Assembly: GCF_001431465.1 (NCBI RefSeq)
Contig: NZ_LDJJ01000031.1
Location: 32,151 to 96,150 of the forward strand
Reading direction: 5' to 3'
DNA: 64,000 nucleotides
Source: Stenotrophomonas terrae
GTDB taxonomy: Bacteria; Pseudomonadota; Gammaproteobacteria; Xanthomonadales; Xanthomonadaceae
Part shown: piece after piece, positions 37,050-46,931 of the stretch
How the letters are laid out: each line of letters opens with the position of its first letter
How positions within the stretch are numbered: position 1 is the stretch's first letter
Notes under the pieces: generated by a model
Seen by the model: the letters and a program-made list of their open reading frames with translations, nothing else
Told to the model about the DNA's origin: nothing
Databases searched by the model: none
Made by a program: the position numbers and the translations under genes

Positions 37050-39515
37050 ATGACGCGACTTCCCAATCGCCGCTTGCTGGCCCTCGCACTTGCTGCTGGT
37101 CTGGCCCTGCCTGTGCTCGCACAGGCAGCCGAGCCCTTTACCGCCAGCGACATCCGCGTGGACGGCCTGCAGCGCATTTCCTCCGGCACCGTATTCACCT
37201 ACCTGCCGGTGGAACGCGGCGACGTGGTTGACGACGCCAAGACCGGCGACACCATCCGTGCGCTGTACAAGACCGGCTTCTTCGAAGACGTGCAGCTGGA
37301 CCGCCAAGGCGACATCCTGGTCGTCACCGTCAAGGAACGCCCGGCGATCAACAAGTTGACCGTCACCGGCAACAAGGACATCAAGAGCGAGCAGCTGCTC
37401 AAGGGCCTGAGCGACATCGGCCTGAGCGAGGGCGGCACCTTTGACCGCCTGAGCCTGGACCGGGTGACCCAGGAGCTGCGCCGCCAGTACAACGACCGTG
37501 GCAAATACAACGTGGAAATCACCCCGACGGTGAGCCCGCTGGACCGTAACCGCGTCGACGTTGCCATCGCCGTCAAGGAAGGCAAGGCGGCCAAGATCCG
37601 CCACGTCAACCTGATCGGCACCGAGAAGTTCCCGGCCGAGGACATCCTGGACCTGTGGGAATCCAAGGAGCACAACTGGGCTTCGTGGTACCGCCGCGAC
37701 GACCAGTACTCCAAGGAAAAGCTGTCCGGCGACCTGGAAAAGCTCAACTCCTGGTACCTGGACCGCGGCTATGTCGATTTCAGCATCGACTCCACCCAGG
37801 TCTCGATCAGCCCGGACAAGCGTGACATGTTTGTCACCGCCGGCGTGACCGAGGGCGAGCAGTACAAGATTTCCGACATCAAGGTCACCGGCGACACCAT
37901 CCTGCCGCAGGAAGACGTGGAGAAGATGGTCATCCAGAAGAGCGGCGATACGTTCTCGCGCGCCCTGCTGGAGTTCAGCGCCGACGGCATCACCAACAGC
38001 CTGTCCAACGTTGGCTATGCCTTCGCCAAGGTCAACCCGATCCCGACCAGCAACCGCGCCGACCGTACCGTGGCGGTGAACATGCAGGTGGTGCCGGGCC
38101 CGCGCGTGGCCGTGCGCCGCATCGTGTTCAAGGGTAACTCGCGCACCAGCGACGAGGTCTTGCGCCGTGAAATGCGCCAGTTCGAGAACAGCTGGTACTC
38201 GCAGGCCGCGATCGACCGTTCCAAGATCCGCCTGCAGCGCCTGGGCTACTTCGAGTCGGTCGACGTCGAGACCCAGCCGGTCACCGGCAGCAACGACCAG
38301 GTCGATGTGGTCTACAACGTCAAGGAAACCACTTCCGGCAGCTTCGTGTTCGGCCTGGGCTATTCGCAGTCCTACGGCATGACCACCTCGGTGCAGCTGT
38401 CGCAGAACAACTTCCTCGGCGGCGGCAACCGCGTGTCGGTCGAAGCCTCGCGCAGCAGCTACCTGCAGCGCTATGGCTTCTCCTACACCAACCCCTACTT
38501 CACCGATGACGGCGTCTCGCTGGGCTACAACCTGTCCTGGCGCGAGCTCGATTACTCGGACTTCAACACCGCCCAGTACAACAGCACCAACGGTTCGGCG
38601 CAGGTGGTGTTCGGCATTCCGATCACCGAGAACGATGCGTTCTCGCTGATGTTCGGTATCGACAGCAACCAGATCACCACCTATCAGGGCTATACGCCAC
38701 AGTCGATCATTGATTACATCGATGCGGTCGGCACGCGCACCTTCCACTCCTGGCGTTCGGAGCTGGGCTGGGCACGCGACACCCGTAACGACTACTTCAT
38801 GCCAACCCGCGGCACGTACCAGCGCCTCGGCCTGGAAACCACGCTGCCGGGTTCGACGGTGGAGTACTACAAGCTCAGCTACCAGTTCTCCAAGTACTGG
38901 CCGATCATCCCGTCGCTGGTCATCAATACGCGTCTGGAACTGGGCTACGGCGACTCCTACGGCAGCGACAAGGTCCGTGATATCTGCTGGAACGAAATTC
39001 CCGGCACCCCGGGTAAGCCGGCTACCGGCACCACCCCAGCCGTACCTGGTACTTATGCCACCACCGAGGTGGTCGACTGCCGCACCAACCCGACCGCCAA
39101 CCATCGTCAGGTCCGGGCCACCGGCCTGCCGTTCTTCGAGAACTTCTACGCCGGCGGCACCAACTCGGTGCGCGGCTTTGAAGACAACACCCTTGGCCCG
39201 CGCTCGGAAATCATTGGTGGCTATTACAACGGCCAGCCGCTGGGTGGTTCGGTTAAGACGGTCGGCTCGATCGAAGCCTACTTCCCGAAGCTGTTCGACA
39301 GCCCGTCGGCCCGCGTTTCGGCGTTCTTCGACTTCGGCAACGTCTACGACGGCACCAAGAACTTCAAGGCCAATGAACTGCGCGCCTCGGCCGGTGTCGC
39401 CCTGTTGTGGCGCGCCCCGGTCGGCCCGATCTCGATCAGCTATGCCTTCCCGCTGAAGAAGGAAGAAGGCGATGAAATCGAGCGCCTGCAGTTCACCTTT
39501 GGTGGCCAGTTCTAA
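37050..39515 (+). CDS. bamA: Outer membrane protein assembly factor BamA
   Basis: 821 residues from ATG at 37050, which gives a proper signal peptide (MTRLPNRRLLALAL.. ending AQAAE). An ATG at 36975 that overlaps the rseP stop would add 25 residues before it and is disfavoured. Five POTRA domains (residues about 24-420) precede a 16-strand barrel. The conserved GGTNSVRGFEDNTLGPR holds the VRGF loop motif. A short cysteine-bearing insertion (RDICWNEIPG.. to VVDCRTNP) lies in an extracellular loop just before it. BamA folds and inserts outer-membrane proteins. Two strong palindromes follow the stop. Confidence 0.97.
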   Translation: MTRLPNRRLLALALAAGLALPVLAQAAEPFTASDIRVDGLQRISSGTVFTYLPVERGDVVDDAKTGDTIRALYKTGFFEDVQLDRQGDILVVTVKERPAINKLTVTGNKDIKSEQLLKGLSDIGLSEGGTFDRLSLDRVTQELRRQYNDRGKYNVEITPTVSPLDRNRVDVAIAVKEGKAAKIRHVNLIGTEKFPAEDILDLWESKEHNWASWYRRDDQYSKEKLSGDLEKLNSWYLDRGYVDFSIDSTQVSISPDKRDMFVTAGVTEGEQYKISDIKVTGDTILPQEDVEKMVIQKSGDTFSRALLEFSADGITNSLSNVGYAFAKVNPIPTSNRADRTVAVNMQVVPGPRVAVRRIVFKGNSRTSDEVLRREMRQFENSWYSQAAIDRSKIRLQRLGYFESVDVETQPVTGSNDQVDVVYNVKETTSGSFVFGLGYSQSYGMTTSVQLSQNNFLGGGNRVSVEASRSSYLQRYGFSYTNPYFTDDGVSLGYNLSWRELDYSDFNTAQYNSTNGSAQVVFGIPITENDAFSLMFGIDSNQITTYQGYTPQSIIDYIDAVGTRTFHSWRSELGWARDTRNDYFMPTRGTYQRLGLETTLPGSTVEYYKLSYQFSKYWPIIPSLVINTRLELGYGDSYGSDKVRDICWNEIPGTPGKPATGTTPAVPGTYATTEVVDCRTNPTANHRQVRATGLPFFENFYAGGTNSVRGFEDNTLGPRSEIIGGYYNGQPLGGSVKTVGSIEAYFPKLFDSPSARVSAFFDFGNVYDGTKNFKANELRASAGVALLWRAPVGPISISYAFPLKKEEGDEIERLQFTFGGQF

Positions 39516-39891
39516 ATAGAACTGACCCGCTGACCCGGGGCTGCGCCCCGGGTACCGGCTTTCATGCCAAGGCATGAAAGCCGGGCGCGCCCTGGTCTAC
39601 CGGCTTCAACCTGCAAGTCCCCCGCGCCTGTCGGCGCGCCCCCCTTTCCCAAAGGGGGCTCTCCACCAGAATTACCGCATCAACTTGCCCCGGGACGCGA
39701 TTCACTCCCGGGGTTTGCTTTTACGGGGCCTGCGTCTGCGCTTCGCGGAACAAGACCTTCCCGTCAAAGCCATCCCGTCCCCTCGGAACACCTGCACTTC
39801 GGGCCCCTCGCCCACCCCGCTGTCCTTGCCTCGCAAGGGTGATAACGTCCGCTCGCATGACCGCCATCGGCGCAAACGGTAAACTTGCTGC
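39516..39891. other. Gap between bamA and lpxD, no skp gene, palindromes
   Basis: 376 bases. In E. coli this position holds skp (ompH), the periplasmic chaperone gene. Here no frame of Skp-like character (short, helical, charged) is seen on either strand. The gap holds two perfect palindromes (39533-39553 and 39555-39584), a C-rich stretch CCCCCCTTTCCCAAAGGGGG near 39640 and CCCCGGGAC/TCCCGGGGT around 39690-39716. Any promoter for lpxD must lie in the last 150 bases; none is clear. Confidence 0.6.
39533..39584. repeat. Two adjacent perfect palindromes after bamA
   Basis: ACCCGGGGC, loop TGC, GCCCCGGGT (39533-39553) is directly followed by CCGGCTTTCATGCC, AA, GGCATGAAAGCCGG (39555-39584). No T tract follows either, so they are not classical terminators, but they may stop or protect the bamA transcript. 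Confidence 0.7.
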
Positions 39892-40914
39892 GTGAATACT
39901 CCTACCTATACCGCTCAGGAACTTGCCGACCGTTTCGGCCTGCAGGTGCACGGCGACCCCTCGGTCGCCATCCATGGCGTTGCCACGCTGGCCCACGCCG
40001 GCCCAGGGCAGCTGACGTTCCTGGCCAATCCGCGTTATCGGGCCCAGCTGGCCGACAGCAAGGCGTCGATCGTGCTGTTGCGCGCCGACGATGCCGAGGC
40101 TGCGCCCGGCACCGCCCTGGTCGCCAAGGATCCGTACACCACCTTCGCCAAGATCGGTGCGCTGTTCGAAACCGTGCCACTGCGTGAGCCCGGCATCCAC
40201 CCCAGCGCGGTCATCGACGCCAGCGCCAAGGTAGCCGCCAGCGCGCACATCGGCCCGCATGTCTGCATCGGCGCACGCAGCGTGATCGGCGAGAACTGCA
40301 TCATCGGCGCCGGCAGCATCGTCGGTGATGACTGCGTCGTCGAGGCCGGCAGTGAACTGCTGGCCCGCGTCACCCTGGTTGCCCGGGTCAAGCTGGGCAA
40401 GCGCGTGCGCATCCATCCTGGCGCCGTGCTCGGCGCCGAGGGCTTCGGCCTGGCGATGGACAACGGCCACTGGATCAAGGTGCCGCAGCTCGGCGGCGTG
40501 CGTATTGGCGATGACTGCGAAATCGGCGCCAATACCTGCATCGACCGCGGCGCACTGGAAGACACCACGCTGGACGAAGACGTACGCGTGGACAACCTGG
40601 TGCAGATCGCGCACAACGTACAGATCGGCGCACACAGCGCCATCGCCGGCTCCACCGGCATTGCCGGCAGCGCCAAGATCGGCCGTTACTGCCTGCTCGG
40701 CGGCTCGGTTGGCGTGGTCGGCCATCTGGAAATCTGCGACCACGTGGTCATCACCGGCCGCTCGGTGGTCCGCAATTCAATTACCGAACCGGGCGAGTAC
40801 TCGTCCGGCACCCCATTGACCGACAACCGCACGTGGCGCAAAAACGCCGCGCGCTTCAAGCAGCTCGATGCACTCGCACGTCGCATCCTGGCTGTCAGCA
40901 AGGAGAAGGAATGA
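39892..40914 (+). CDS. lpxD: UDP-3-O-acylglucosamine N-acyltransferase
   Basis: 340 residues with a GTG start; no ATG fits, as the first residues (NTPTYTAQELADRFGLQVHG) match the family N-terminus. The ribosome site is weak. An N-terminal uridine-binding domain (residues 1-100, LTFLANPRYRAQL) is followed by hexapeptide repeats of a left-handed beta helix (IHPSAVIDASAKVAASAHIG onward) with the acceptor-site segment LGAEGFGLAMDNGHW. It adds the second 3-hydroxyacyl chain in lipid A synthesis. Its stop overlaps the fabZ start (ATGA). Confidence 0.97.
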   Translation: MNTPTYTAQELADRFGLQVHGDPSVAIHGVATLAHAGPGQLTFLANPRYRAQLADSKASIVLLRADDAEAAPGTALVAKDPYTTFAKIGALFETVPLREPGIHPSAVIDASAKVAASAHIGPHVCIGARSVIGENCIIGAGSIVGDDCVVEAGSELLARVTLVARVKLGKRVRIHPGAVLGAEGFGLAMDNGHWIKVPQLGGVRIGDDCEIGANTCIDRGALEDTTLDEDVRVDNLVQIAHNVQIGAHSAIAGSTGIAGSAKIGRYCLLGGSVGVVGHLEICDHVVITGRSVVRNSITEPGEYSSGTPLTDNRTWRKNAARFKQLDALARRILAVSKEKE

Positions 40915-41369
40915 ACGCACCACTACAGATGCCCATCGACGTCAACACCATCCAGACGTTGATCCCGCACCGTTATCCTTTCCTGCTGGTCGACAAGGTC
41001 GTCGAGCTTGATGTGGAAGCCAAGCGCATCGTCGCGCACAAGAATGTCACCATCAACGAGCCCTACTTCCAGGGCCACTTCCCCGGCCAGCCGATCATGC
41101 CGGGCGTGCTGATCATCGAAGCCCTGGCCCAGGCCGGCGGCGTGCTGACCCAGCTCAGCCTCGGCCGCGATGCGCAGTCCAAGCTGTTCTACCTGGTCAA
41201 GGTGGACAACGTGCGCTTCATGAAGCAGGTCGTGCCCGGTGACGTGTTGGAACTGCATGTGCAGGTCAAGCGCATGATCCGCAACATGGCGGTCTACTAC
41301 GGCGAGGCCAAGGTGGACGGTGAAATCGTTGCCCACGCCGAAGTGCTGTGCGCCGGCACCCGCGAATAA
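40911..41369 (+). CDS. fabZ: 3-hydroxyacyl-[acyl-carrier-protein] dehydratase FabZ
   Basis: 152 residues from the ATG that overlaps the lpxD stop; GGAGAAGGA stands directly before. Hot-dog fold enzyme that dehydrates 3-hydroxyacyl-ACP in fatty acid elongation, competing with LpxA/LpxD for the same hydroxyacyl-ACP. The active-site His is in [11 protein letters not shown] and the Glu in [22 protein letters not shown] is the usual N-terminal signature. It lies between two lipid A genes, the standard order. Confidence 0.98.
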   Translation: MNAPLQMPIDVNTIQTLIPHRYPFLLVDKVVELDVEAKRIVAHKNVTINEPYFQGHFPGQPIMPGVLIIEALAQAGGVLTQLSLGRDAQSKLFYLVKVDNVRFMKQVVPGDVLELHVQVKRMIRNMAVYYGEAKVDGEIVAHAEVLCAGTRE

Positions 41370-41387
41370 CCTGGCTGGAGCAACCCG

Positions 41388-42179
41388 ATGAGCGACAGCG
41401 CCCCCCTGATTCACCCGACCGCGGTCATTGATCCTTCGGCCAAGCTGGGCCAAGGCGTGCGCGTGGGTGCATTCACCCTGATCGGCGCCGATGTCGAAAT
41501 CGGCGACGGCACCGAAGTGGGTCCGCACTGCAGCATCCACGGCCCGACCCGGATCGGCCGCGACAACCGTTTCATCGGCCATGTCGCCGTCGGCGGCGAG
41601 CCGCAGGACAAGAAGTTCGCCGGTGAGCGCACCGAGCTGGTGATCGGCGACCGCAATGTATTCCGCGAGTTCGTCACCCTCAGCCGCGGTACCGCTGGCG
41701 GCGGTGGTGTCACCACCATCGGCAACGACAACTGGATGCTGGCCTACGTGCATGTCGCCCATGACTGCCATGTGGCCGATCACTGCGTGTTTTCCAACAA
41801 CACCACGCTGGCCGGGCATGTGTCGGTCGGCAACTGGGTGATCATCAGCGGCTTCGCCGGTGCGCACCAGTTCTGCCGCATCGGCGACCATGCCTTCCTC
41901 GGCATGGGTGCGCTGGTCACCGGTGATATTCCACCCTTCACCATGGTCGGCATCGATGGTCACGGCCGTCCGCGCGGCATCAACAGCGAAGGCCTCAAGC
42001 GTCGCGGTTTCGATGCCGAACGGATCAGCGCGATCAAGCGCGCCTACCGCACCATCTACGTGGCCGGCGTGCCGCTGGCCGAAGCCAAACTGGCGTTGGC
42101 CGAGCAAGCGCAGAGCAGCGATGACGTCAAGCAGATGCTGGACTTCATCGAGCACGGCGAGCGCCCGCTGCAGCGATGA
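41388..42179 (+). CDS. lpxA: UDP-N-acetylglucosamine acyltransferase
   Basis: 263 residues, first enzyme of lipid A synthesis. The chain begins [20 protein letters not shown], the first coil of the left-handed helix. The catalytic His lies in [14 protein letters not shown], and the [20 protein letters not shown] stretch follows. The C-terminal helical part starts near GLKRRGF. A GGAG site (CTGGAGCAA) stands nine bases before ATG. It overlaps lpxB by an ATGA. Confidence 0.98.
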   Translation: MSDSAPLIHPTAVIDPSAKLGQGVRVGAFTLIGADVEIGDGTEVGPHCSIHGPTRIGRDNRFIGHVAVGGEPQDKKFAGERTELVIGDRNVFREFVTLSRGTAGGGGVTTIGNDNWMLAYVHVAHDCHVADHCVFSNNTTLAGHVSVGNWVIISGFAGAHQFCRIGDHAFLGMGALVTGDIPPFTMVGIDGHGRPRGINSEGLKRRGFDAERISAIKRAYRTIYVAGVPLAEAKLALAEQAQSSDDVKQMLDFIEHGERPLQR

Positions 42180-43387
42180 TAAGCGCCGCAAACCGGGACA
42201 CGGGCCTTGCCGCAGGCCGCAGGCCACGCATCGCACTGGTGGCAGGTGAGGCCTCCGGCGACCTGCTGGGTGCCGGCCTGATCAAGGCCTTGCGCGCACG
42301 CTACCCCGATGCCGAATTTGCCGGCATCGGCGGCGATGCGATGCGCAATGCCGGCTGCGAAACCTGGTTCGATGCCAGCGAACTGGCGCTGATGGGCCTG
42401 GCGGAGATCCTGCGCCACCTGCCGCGCCTGTTGAAACTGCGCAAGGCATTCCGCCAGCGCGTGCTCGACTGGCAACCGGATGTATTCATCGGCATCGACG
42501 CACCGGATTTCAATCTGGGCGTGGAGAAGTGGCTCAAGCAACGCGGCCTGCGCACCGTGCATTACGTCAGTCCGTCGGTCTGGGCCTGGCGCGAAAAACG
42601 TGCGGAGAAGATCGGCGCCAGCGCCGACATGGTGCTGTGCCTGTTCCCGATGGAACCACCGATCTACGCCCGTCACGGCATTGATGCACGTTTCGTCGGC
42701 CACCCGATGGCCGACGAGATCCCTCTGCACAGCGACCGCGAGCAGGCGCGTCAGGCCTTGGGTATTCCCGAACAGGCCAAGCTGCTTGCAGTGCTGCCCG
42801 GCAGTCGCCTCGGCGAAGTGAGCCGGCTCGGCCCACCGTTCTTCGCCGCGGCCTGGCAGTTGTGCGAGCAGGACCGCAACCTGCACATCGTCGTACCGGC
42901 GGCCAATGCCAAGTGCAAGGCCTTGATCAGCGAGCAGATCCGCGCCGCCGCCCTGCCCAGCGCGCGGGTCCACCTGCTCGATGGCAAGGCGCGTGAAGCA
43001 ATGACTGCCGCCGATGTGGTGATGCTGGCCTCCGGCACCGCCACCCTGGAAACCATGCTGGTCAAGCGCCCCATGGTGGTGGGCTACCGTGTGGCCGAGC
43101 TCACCTACCGCATCGTCAAGGCGCTGGGCCTGATCAAGGTCAACCGCTACGCCCTGCCCAATGTACTGGCAGGCAAGGACCTGGCACCGGAGCTGATCCA
43201 GCACGACTGCACGCCGGATCGGCTGGCCGCAGCCGTCAGCCACTGGTTCGAACATCCCGAACTGGTCGGCGGCCTGCAGGCCGATTACCGCCAGCTGCAC
43301 CAGCAACTGCGCCAGGATGCTTCGGCACGCGCTGCCGTAGCCGTCGCCAGCCTGCTGCAAGCGCCCACCCGTCAAGGCCAGCCGTGA
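42176..43387 (+). CDS. lpxB: Lipid A disaccharide synthase
   Basis: 403 residues. Glycosyltransferase that condenses UDP-2,3-diacylglucosamine with lipid X. Signatures: [19 protein letters not shown], the [11 protein letters not shown] loop, [25 protein letters not shown] and [12 protein letters not shown] with the UDP-binding Glu. The N-terminus has about 16 extra residues before the conserved start. Overlaps: ATGA with lpxA upstream and with rnhB (GTGA) downstream. Confidence 0.97.
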   Translation: MISAANRDTGLAAGRRPRIALVAGEASGDLLGAGLIKALRARYPDAEFAGIGGDAMRNAGCETWFDASELALMGLAEILRHLPRLLKLRKAFRQRVLDWQPDVFIGIDAPDFNLGVEKWLKQRGLRTVHYVSPSVWAWREKRAEKIGASADMVLCLFPMEPPIYARHGIDARFVGHPMADEIPLHSDREQARQALGIPEQAKLLAVLPGSRLGEVSRLGPPFFAAAWQLCEQDRNLHIVVPAANAKCKALISEQIRAAALPSARVHLLDGKAREAMTAADVVMLASGTATLETMLVKRPMVVGYRVAELTYRIVKALGLIKVNRYALPNVLAGKDLAPELIQHDCTPDRLAAAVSHWFEHPELVGGLQADYRQLHQQLRQDASARAAVAVASLLQAPTRQGQP

Positions 43388-44043
43388 ACGCCCGACGTAC
43401 CCCGGCAGCGGCAGCGGATGCCTCGCTGTCGCTGTTTGACGATGCCGCACTGAGCGCGCGCCAAGGCACGCGCCTGGTCGCCGGCGTGGACGAAGCCGGC
43501 CGTGGCCCCTTGGCCGGGCCGGTGGCAGTGGCGGCGGTGGTGTTCGACCCAGCCCGCCCGCGCCTCAATGGCCTGGACGACTCCAAGGCGCTGACTGCAC
43601 TGCGCCGCGAGCAGCTCTACGACCGCATCATCGAGCGCGCTCTGGCCTACAAGATCATCATGGTCGACGTGGCCGAGATCGACAGCCTCAACATTTTCCA
43701 GGCCACCATGCAGGGCATGCGCCTGGCGGTGGAAGGCGTGGCGCATGTGGCGCAGTTCGCCCGTATCGACGGCAACAAGATTCCCAAGGGCTTGCCCTGT
43801 CCGGCCGAGGCGCTGGTCGGCGGCGACGCCATCGACCGCAGCATCATGGCCGCCTCCATCCTGGCCAAGGTCAGCCGCGACCGCTACATGCTGGAACTGC
43901 ACCAGCAGCATCCCGAGTACGGCTTCGACCAGCACAAGGGCTACGGCACGCCGCTGCATATGGCGGCACTGCGGGCACATGGTCCCTGCCCACAGCACCG
44001 CCGCAGTTTCGCCCCGGTCCGAGCCTGCTTCGAGGCCTCCTGA
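43384..44043 (+). CDS. rnhB: Ribonuclease HII
   Basis: 219 residues from a GTG that overlaps the lpxB stop. It cleaves RNA in RNA/DNA hybrids and removes misincorporated ribonucleotides. The active site DEAGRG stands in [49 protein letters not shown] and HKGYGTPLH complete the family pattern. The first 35 residues are a variable extension. It ends the lpxD-rnhB unit; the next gene is on the other strand with only 15 bases between the stops. Confidence 0.97.
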   Translation: MNARRTPAAAADASLSLFDDAALSARQGTRLVAGVDEAGRGPLAGPVAVAAVVFDPARPRLNGLDDSKALTALRREQLYDRIIERALAYKIIMVDVAEIDSLNIFQATMQGMRLAVEGVAHVAQFARIDGNKIPKGLPCPAEALVGGDAIDRSIMAASILAKVSRDRYMLELHQQHPEYGFDQHKGYGTPLHMAALRAHGPCPQHRRSFAPVRACFEAS

Positions 44044-44058
44044 GCGAGCCACTGCCGC

Positions 44059-44514
44059 TCAACGCGGCATGATCTTGATGCCCGGATCCAAGTGATGTGC
44101 GCCGATACGCACGTCGTACTTGATATCGCTTTCAGCGCTCACTTCCTTGGCGGTGATCAGTACTTCCTGTCGTCTGCCCATGCGCTGGGAAAGGAAATCC
44201 TTCTGCGCACCACTGCCCGCCATGCGCTGATGCGCGGGATCCACCGGTGACTCGGCGAACGCCAACTCGAATGGCTCCAGCACACCCTCCGCAGTGCGCC
44301 ATGCAACCCGTGTTCCGCTACGCACCACACAGGTCTCCGGCGTTATCACCGGACCGCTCGGGCCAAGCACCACCTCCACGTAAACCAACTTGAGCATTTG
44401 TGCTGGCGGGCTTGCCGGACACAGCACAGCTTCGCTTGGCGGTGCTGCCGGCTGCGTGCAGCAAGCCGCGACACCCACGGAAAGAACAACACAGATCCAC
44501 ACTCTGTAGCTCAT
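44059..44514 (-). CDS. Small lipoprotein of unknown function
   Basis: 151 residues. The start at 44514 has GAGGAG eight bases before it and gives a lipoprotein signal peptide (WICVVLSVGVAACC, Cys18 the likely lipid site). The mature part has LKLVYVEVVLGPSGPVITPETCVV, a TAEGVLEPFELAFAESPVD stretch and a C-terminal VSAESDIKYDVRIGAH. I do not recognise a family; the beta-rich pattern might be a small cupredoxin- or Ig-like fold, but that is a guess. It starts 49 bases after the CadC-like regulator gene on the same strand, so the two are probably cotranscribed. Confidence 0.65.
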   Translation of the reverse strand: MSYRVWICVVLSVGVAACCTQPAAPPSEAVLCPASPPAQMLKLVYVEVVLGPSGPVITPETCVVRSGTRVAWRTAEGVLEPFELAFAESPVDPAHQRMAGSGAQKDFLSQRMGRRQEVLITAKEVSAESDIKYDVRIGAHHLDPGIKIMPR

Positions 44515-44563
44515 GACGACAACTCCTCGATGAGGTCCGCCGCCCCGGACAGGAAAAACCGGT

Positions 44564-46792
44564 TCACTCCCGCCGCTCTCCATTGCCAACCGCGGCATAG
44601 CGCTGCAATGACAGCAATGCATCGATGCGCTGCTGCGGAATACCCTGTTTCAACGCGGTTTCAACGCAACCATGCGCGCCCGCCCGGTCGCCCAGCAGGG
44701 TCAGTGTCTGTGCGCACCACAGCGCAACCTCGGCAGCCTGCGTGCCCAGCGCGCGCGCCGCCTGCAGATCGGCAAGCGCGCGCGCACGTTCTCCAAGGTT
44801 GGCCCGGTACCAGGACAGCACCGCCAGCGCATAGGCATCGTCGCGGCGCACGTCCACATACTGCTGGGCCAGATGCGCCGCGCGCAGGTAGGGCGCCTGC
44901 GCCTGTGCAGCGGTAGCCGGCGCAGCCGCCAGCGCATCGGCCAGATTGCCCCAGTGCAGGTAGTCTTCCGGCTCCAGCACGGTTGCCTGCTGGAACAGTT
45001 CGGCAGCGAGCGCGTACTCGCCATGATCGAACTTCATCGTGCCCAGGTTGGTCAAGGCACCGGCATTGGGCTCGATCGACAGGGACATGTTGAACGCGTG
45101 CCCGGCCTGCACGGTATCGCCCTGGGCCAGATACAAACCACCCAGGCTTCCCCATAGCCGGCTGTCCTCCGGCTGCAGCACGGTGGCGGTGACAAAGGCG
45201 TCGATTGCCTTGGGCACATCGCCACGCAACCAATGGTGGTAGCCGAGCAGACGATAGATCTGCGCATCGCTGGGCCGCGCCGCGATCGCCTGCTGGAAGG
45301 CCTGCAGGGCCTGCTTCTCCTGGCCGAGCGCGGCATAGGTGCGGGCCTGCCCGACCAGCCCATCGGCGCGCAACGCCGGATCATCGATGACCTGCTGGTA
45401 AAGCTGCAGCGCTTGTTCGTTCTGGCCACTGACCCGGGCGATCTCCGCCATTGCCAGGCTCACCTCGCGCAGGCCCGGGTCCATTGCCTGCGCGCGTGCG
45501 CAGGCCTGGCGTGCGCGGGTAAATGCCTCCGCATCGCTGACCCCTTCCAGCCGCGCAATCTGCGCGCGGCAGATGCCGGCCTGCGCCCGCGCGAAGTGGG
45601 GATCAAGCGCAAGCGCCTGGGTGAACGCCGCCATGGCCCGCTCATTGCCGGCCTCGCCAACCGGGCGTTGCAGCAGCGCCAGGCCACGCAGATAGGCATC
45701 GTAGGCGTTGACGTCGTTGGTCGGCGTAAGCCGCTGCGCGATACCGGCTGTTTTCCCCGGCAGATGACCCAGCAAGGCGTGCACCACCTTGTTGGCTATC
45801 TCGCCCTGCAGCGCGAACACATCGTTGATCTCGCGATCATAGGTTTCCGCCCACAAGGTGAAACCGGTACTGGTATCGGACAGCCGCGCACTGATCCTTA
45901 CCCGCCCACCTTCGCGGCGCACACTCGCATCCAGCAAGGTCGCCACTCCCAGCCGCTGCCCGATCCGCCGCACATCCTCGCCTTCGGCATCACCATTGCC
46001 CGTCGCGGTCAGCTGCCGCGCCGCCACTTTCAAACCGGGCACGTTGGTCAGCGCGTCGTGCATTTCCACCGCCAGGCCATCGGCGAAATAGCGGTCGGCC
46101 GCATCATCGCTGAGGCTGCTGAATGGCATCACCGCAATGGAGGCACCTGCCACAACCGGGCTGCGGCCCCACCACCAGAGCGCTGCGCCCAGCAACGCCA
46201 GCAACAGCAAGCCGGCGCCTATCAGCAGTGCCCGCGAACGCAGCCAGCTCGGCAACGACAGCCGCGGCGCCTCCCGCCACCATTGCGCAAACCGCCGCGG
46301 CGGCGGCAACGGTTCGGGCACAGGATCAGGTTCGGCTGTGATCTGCGCATCCAGCCCGCTTGCTGCGACGACCGGCTCCGCCACATCTGAATCGGCGACC
46401 GGCAGCGCAGCCGAGGGCTCGCCAGCAACCGACTCAGGCGGCAGCAAGGTGCCGATGAAGCGGTAGCCCAGCCCATGCTGGGTCTGGATGTAGCGCGGCT
46501 CATGCGAATGATCGTCCAGCGCGGAACGTAACTGGGCGATGGCGCGGGTCAGTACGCCCGGGGTGACGTGCCGGTGGCCCCAGACCGCATCCAGCAACTG
46601 GTCGCGCACCAGCAATTCATCAGCATGACGAAGCAGCAGCAACAACACCGCGAATGCCTTGGGCTCCACAGACAGCAACTTGCCATCACGGCTGAGCGTA
46701 TGCGCCACCGTGTCCACCACGATGCCGTCAAAACGATAGCGATGGAGCAATTGACCTGTGTCACCAGGGTCTTGGACCGCACCCATCGGCAA
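44564..46792 (-). CDS. CadC-like membrane regulator: OmpR-type wHTH, membrane helix, TolB/FlgO-like and TPR domains
   Basis: 742 residues. Residues 18-113 form an OmpR/PhoB-type winged helix (LSVEPKAFAVLLLLLRHADE, LTRAIAQLRSAL, TQHGLGYRFIG) with no receiver domain. A Pro-rich linker leads to one membrane helix (about 188-208, LLIGAGLLLLALLGAALWWW). The periplasmic part starts with IAVMPFSSLSDDAADRYFADGLAVEM, the domain shared with TolB/FlgO-like and adenylate-cyclase-associated proteins. At least eight TPR motifs follow (AMAAFTQALALDPHFARAQ, ALQAFQQAIAARPSDAQIYR, ALAAELFQQATVLEPEDYLH). It probably couples an envelope signal to transcription. Its targets are unknown; the small lipoprotein downstream may be a partner. 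Confidence 0.88.
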   Translation of the reverse strand: MPMGAVQDPGDTGQLLHRYRFDGIVVDTVAHTLSRDGKLLSVEPKAFAVLLLLLRHADELLVRDQLLDAVWGHRHVTPGVLTRAIAQLRSALDDHSHEPRYIQTQHGLGYRFIGTLLPPESVAGEPSAALPVADSDVAEPVVAASGLDAQITAEPDPVPEPLPPPRRFAQWWREAPRLSLPSWLRSRALLIGAGLLLLALLGAALWWWGRSPVVAGASIAVMPFSSLSDDAADRYFADGLAVEMHDALTNVPGLKVAARQLTATGNGDAEGEDVRRIGQRLGVATLLDASVRREGGRVRISARLSDTSTGFTLWAETYDREINDVFALQGEIANKVVHALLGHLPGKTAGIAQRLTPTNDVNAYDAYLRGLALLQRPVGEAGNERAMAAFTQALALDPHFARAQAGICRAQIARLEGVSDAEAFTRARQACARAQAMDPGLREVSLAMAEIARVSGQNEQALQLYQQVIDDPALRADGLVGQARTYAALGQEKQALQAFQQAIAARPSDAQIYRLLGYHHWLRGDVPKAIDAFVTATVLQPEDSRLWGSLGGLYLAQGDTVQAGHAFNMSLSIEPNAGALTNLGTMKFDHGEYALAAELFQQATVLEPEDYLHWGNLADALAAAPATAAQAQAPYLRAAHLAQQYVDVRRDDAYALAVLSWYRANLGERARALADLQAARALGTQAAEVALWCAQTLTLLGDRAGAHGCVETALKQGIPQQRIDALLSLQRYAAVGNGERRE

Positions 46793-46931
46793 GCCCTCAT
46801 GAATTCCTCAGAAACCAGCGCAATGACTGTCTGAAGGCTCCGCCTGCCATCATGACCAATGCTACGCCCAAGCGGATGCTGGCGCTGCGTCCCACCTTCA
46901 CGGACGCCCCTCCCCCCGCAGGAGCAACACC

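Noticed and set aside
37020..39575. A very long open frame on the minus strand opposite bamA
   Set aside because: It mirrors the bamA codon pattern in GC-rich DNA, has no family likeness and no ribosome site. Similar long antisense frames (4412-6160 plus, 29763-31403 minus, 32224-33576 minus, 47731-50178 minus) were rejected for the same reason.
39564..39882. Short plus-strand frames between bamA and lpxD as a shortened skp
   Set aside because: They are Pro/Ser/Arg-rich, span palindromes and lack the signal peptide and charged helices of Skp.
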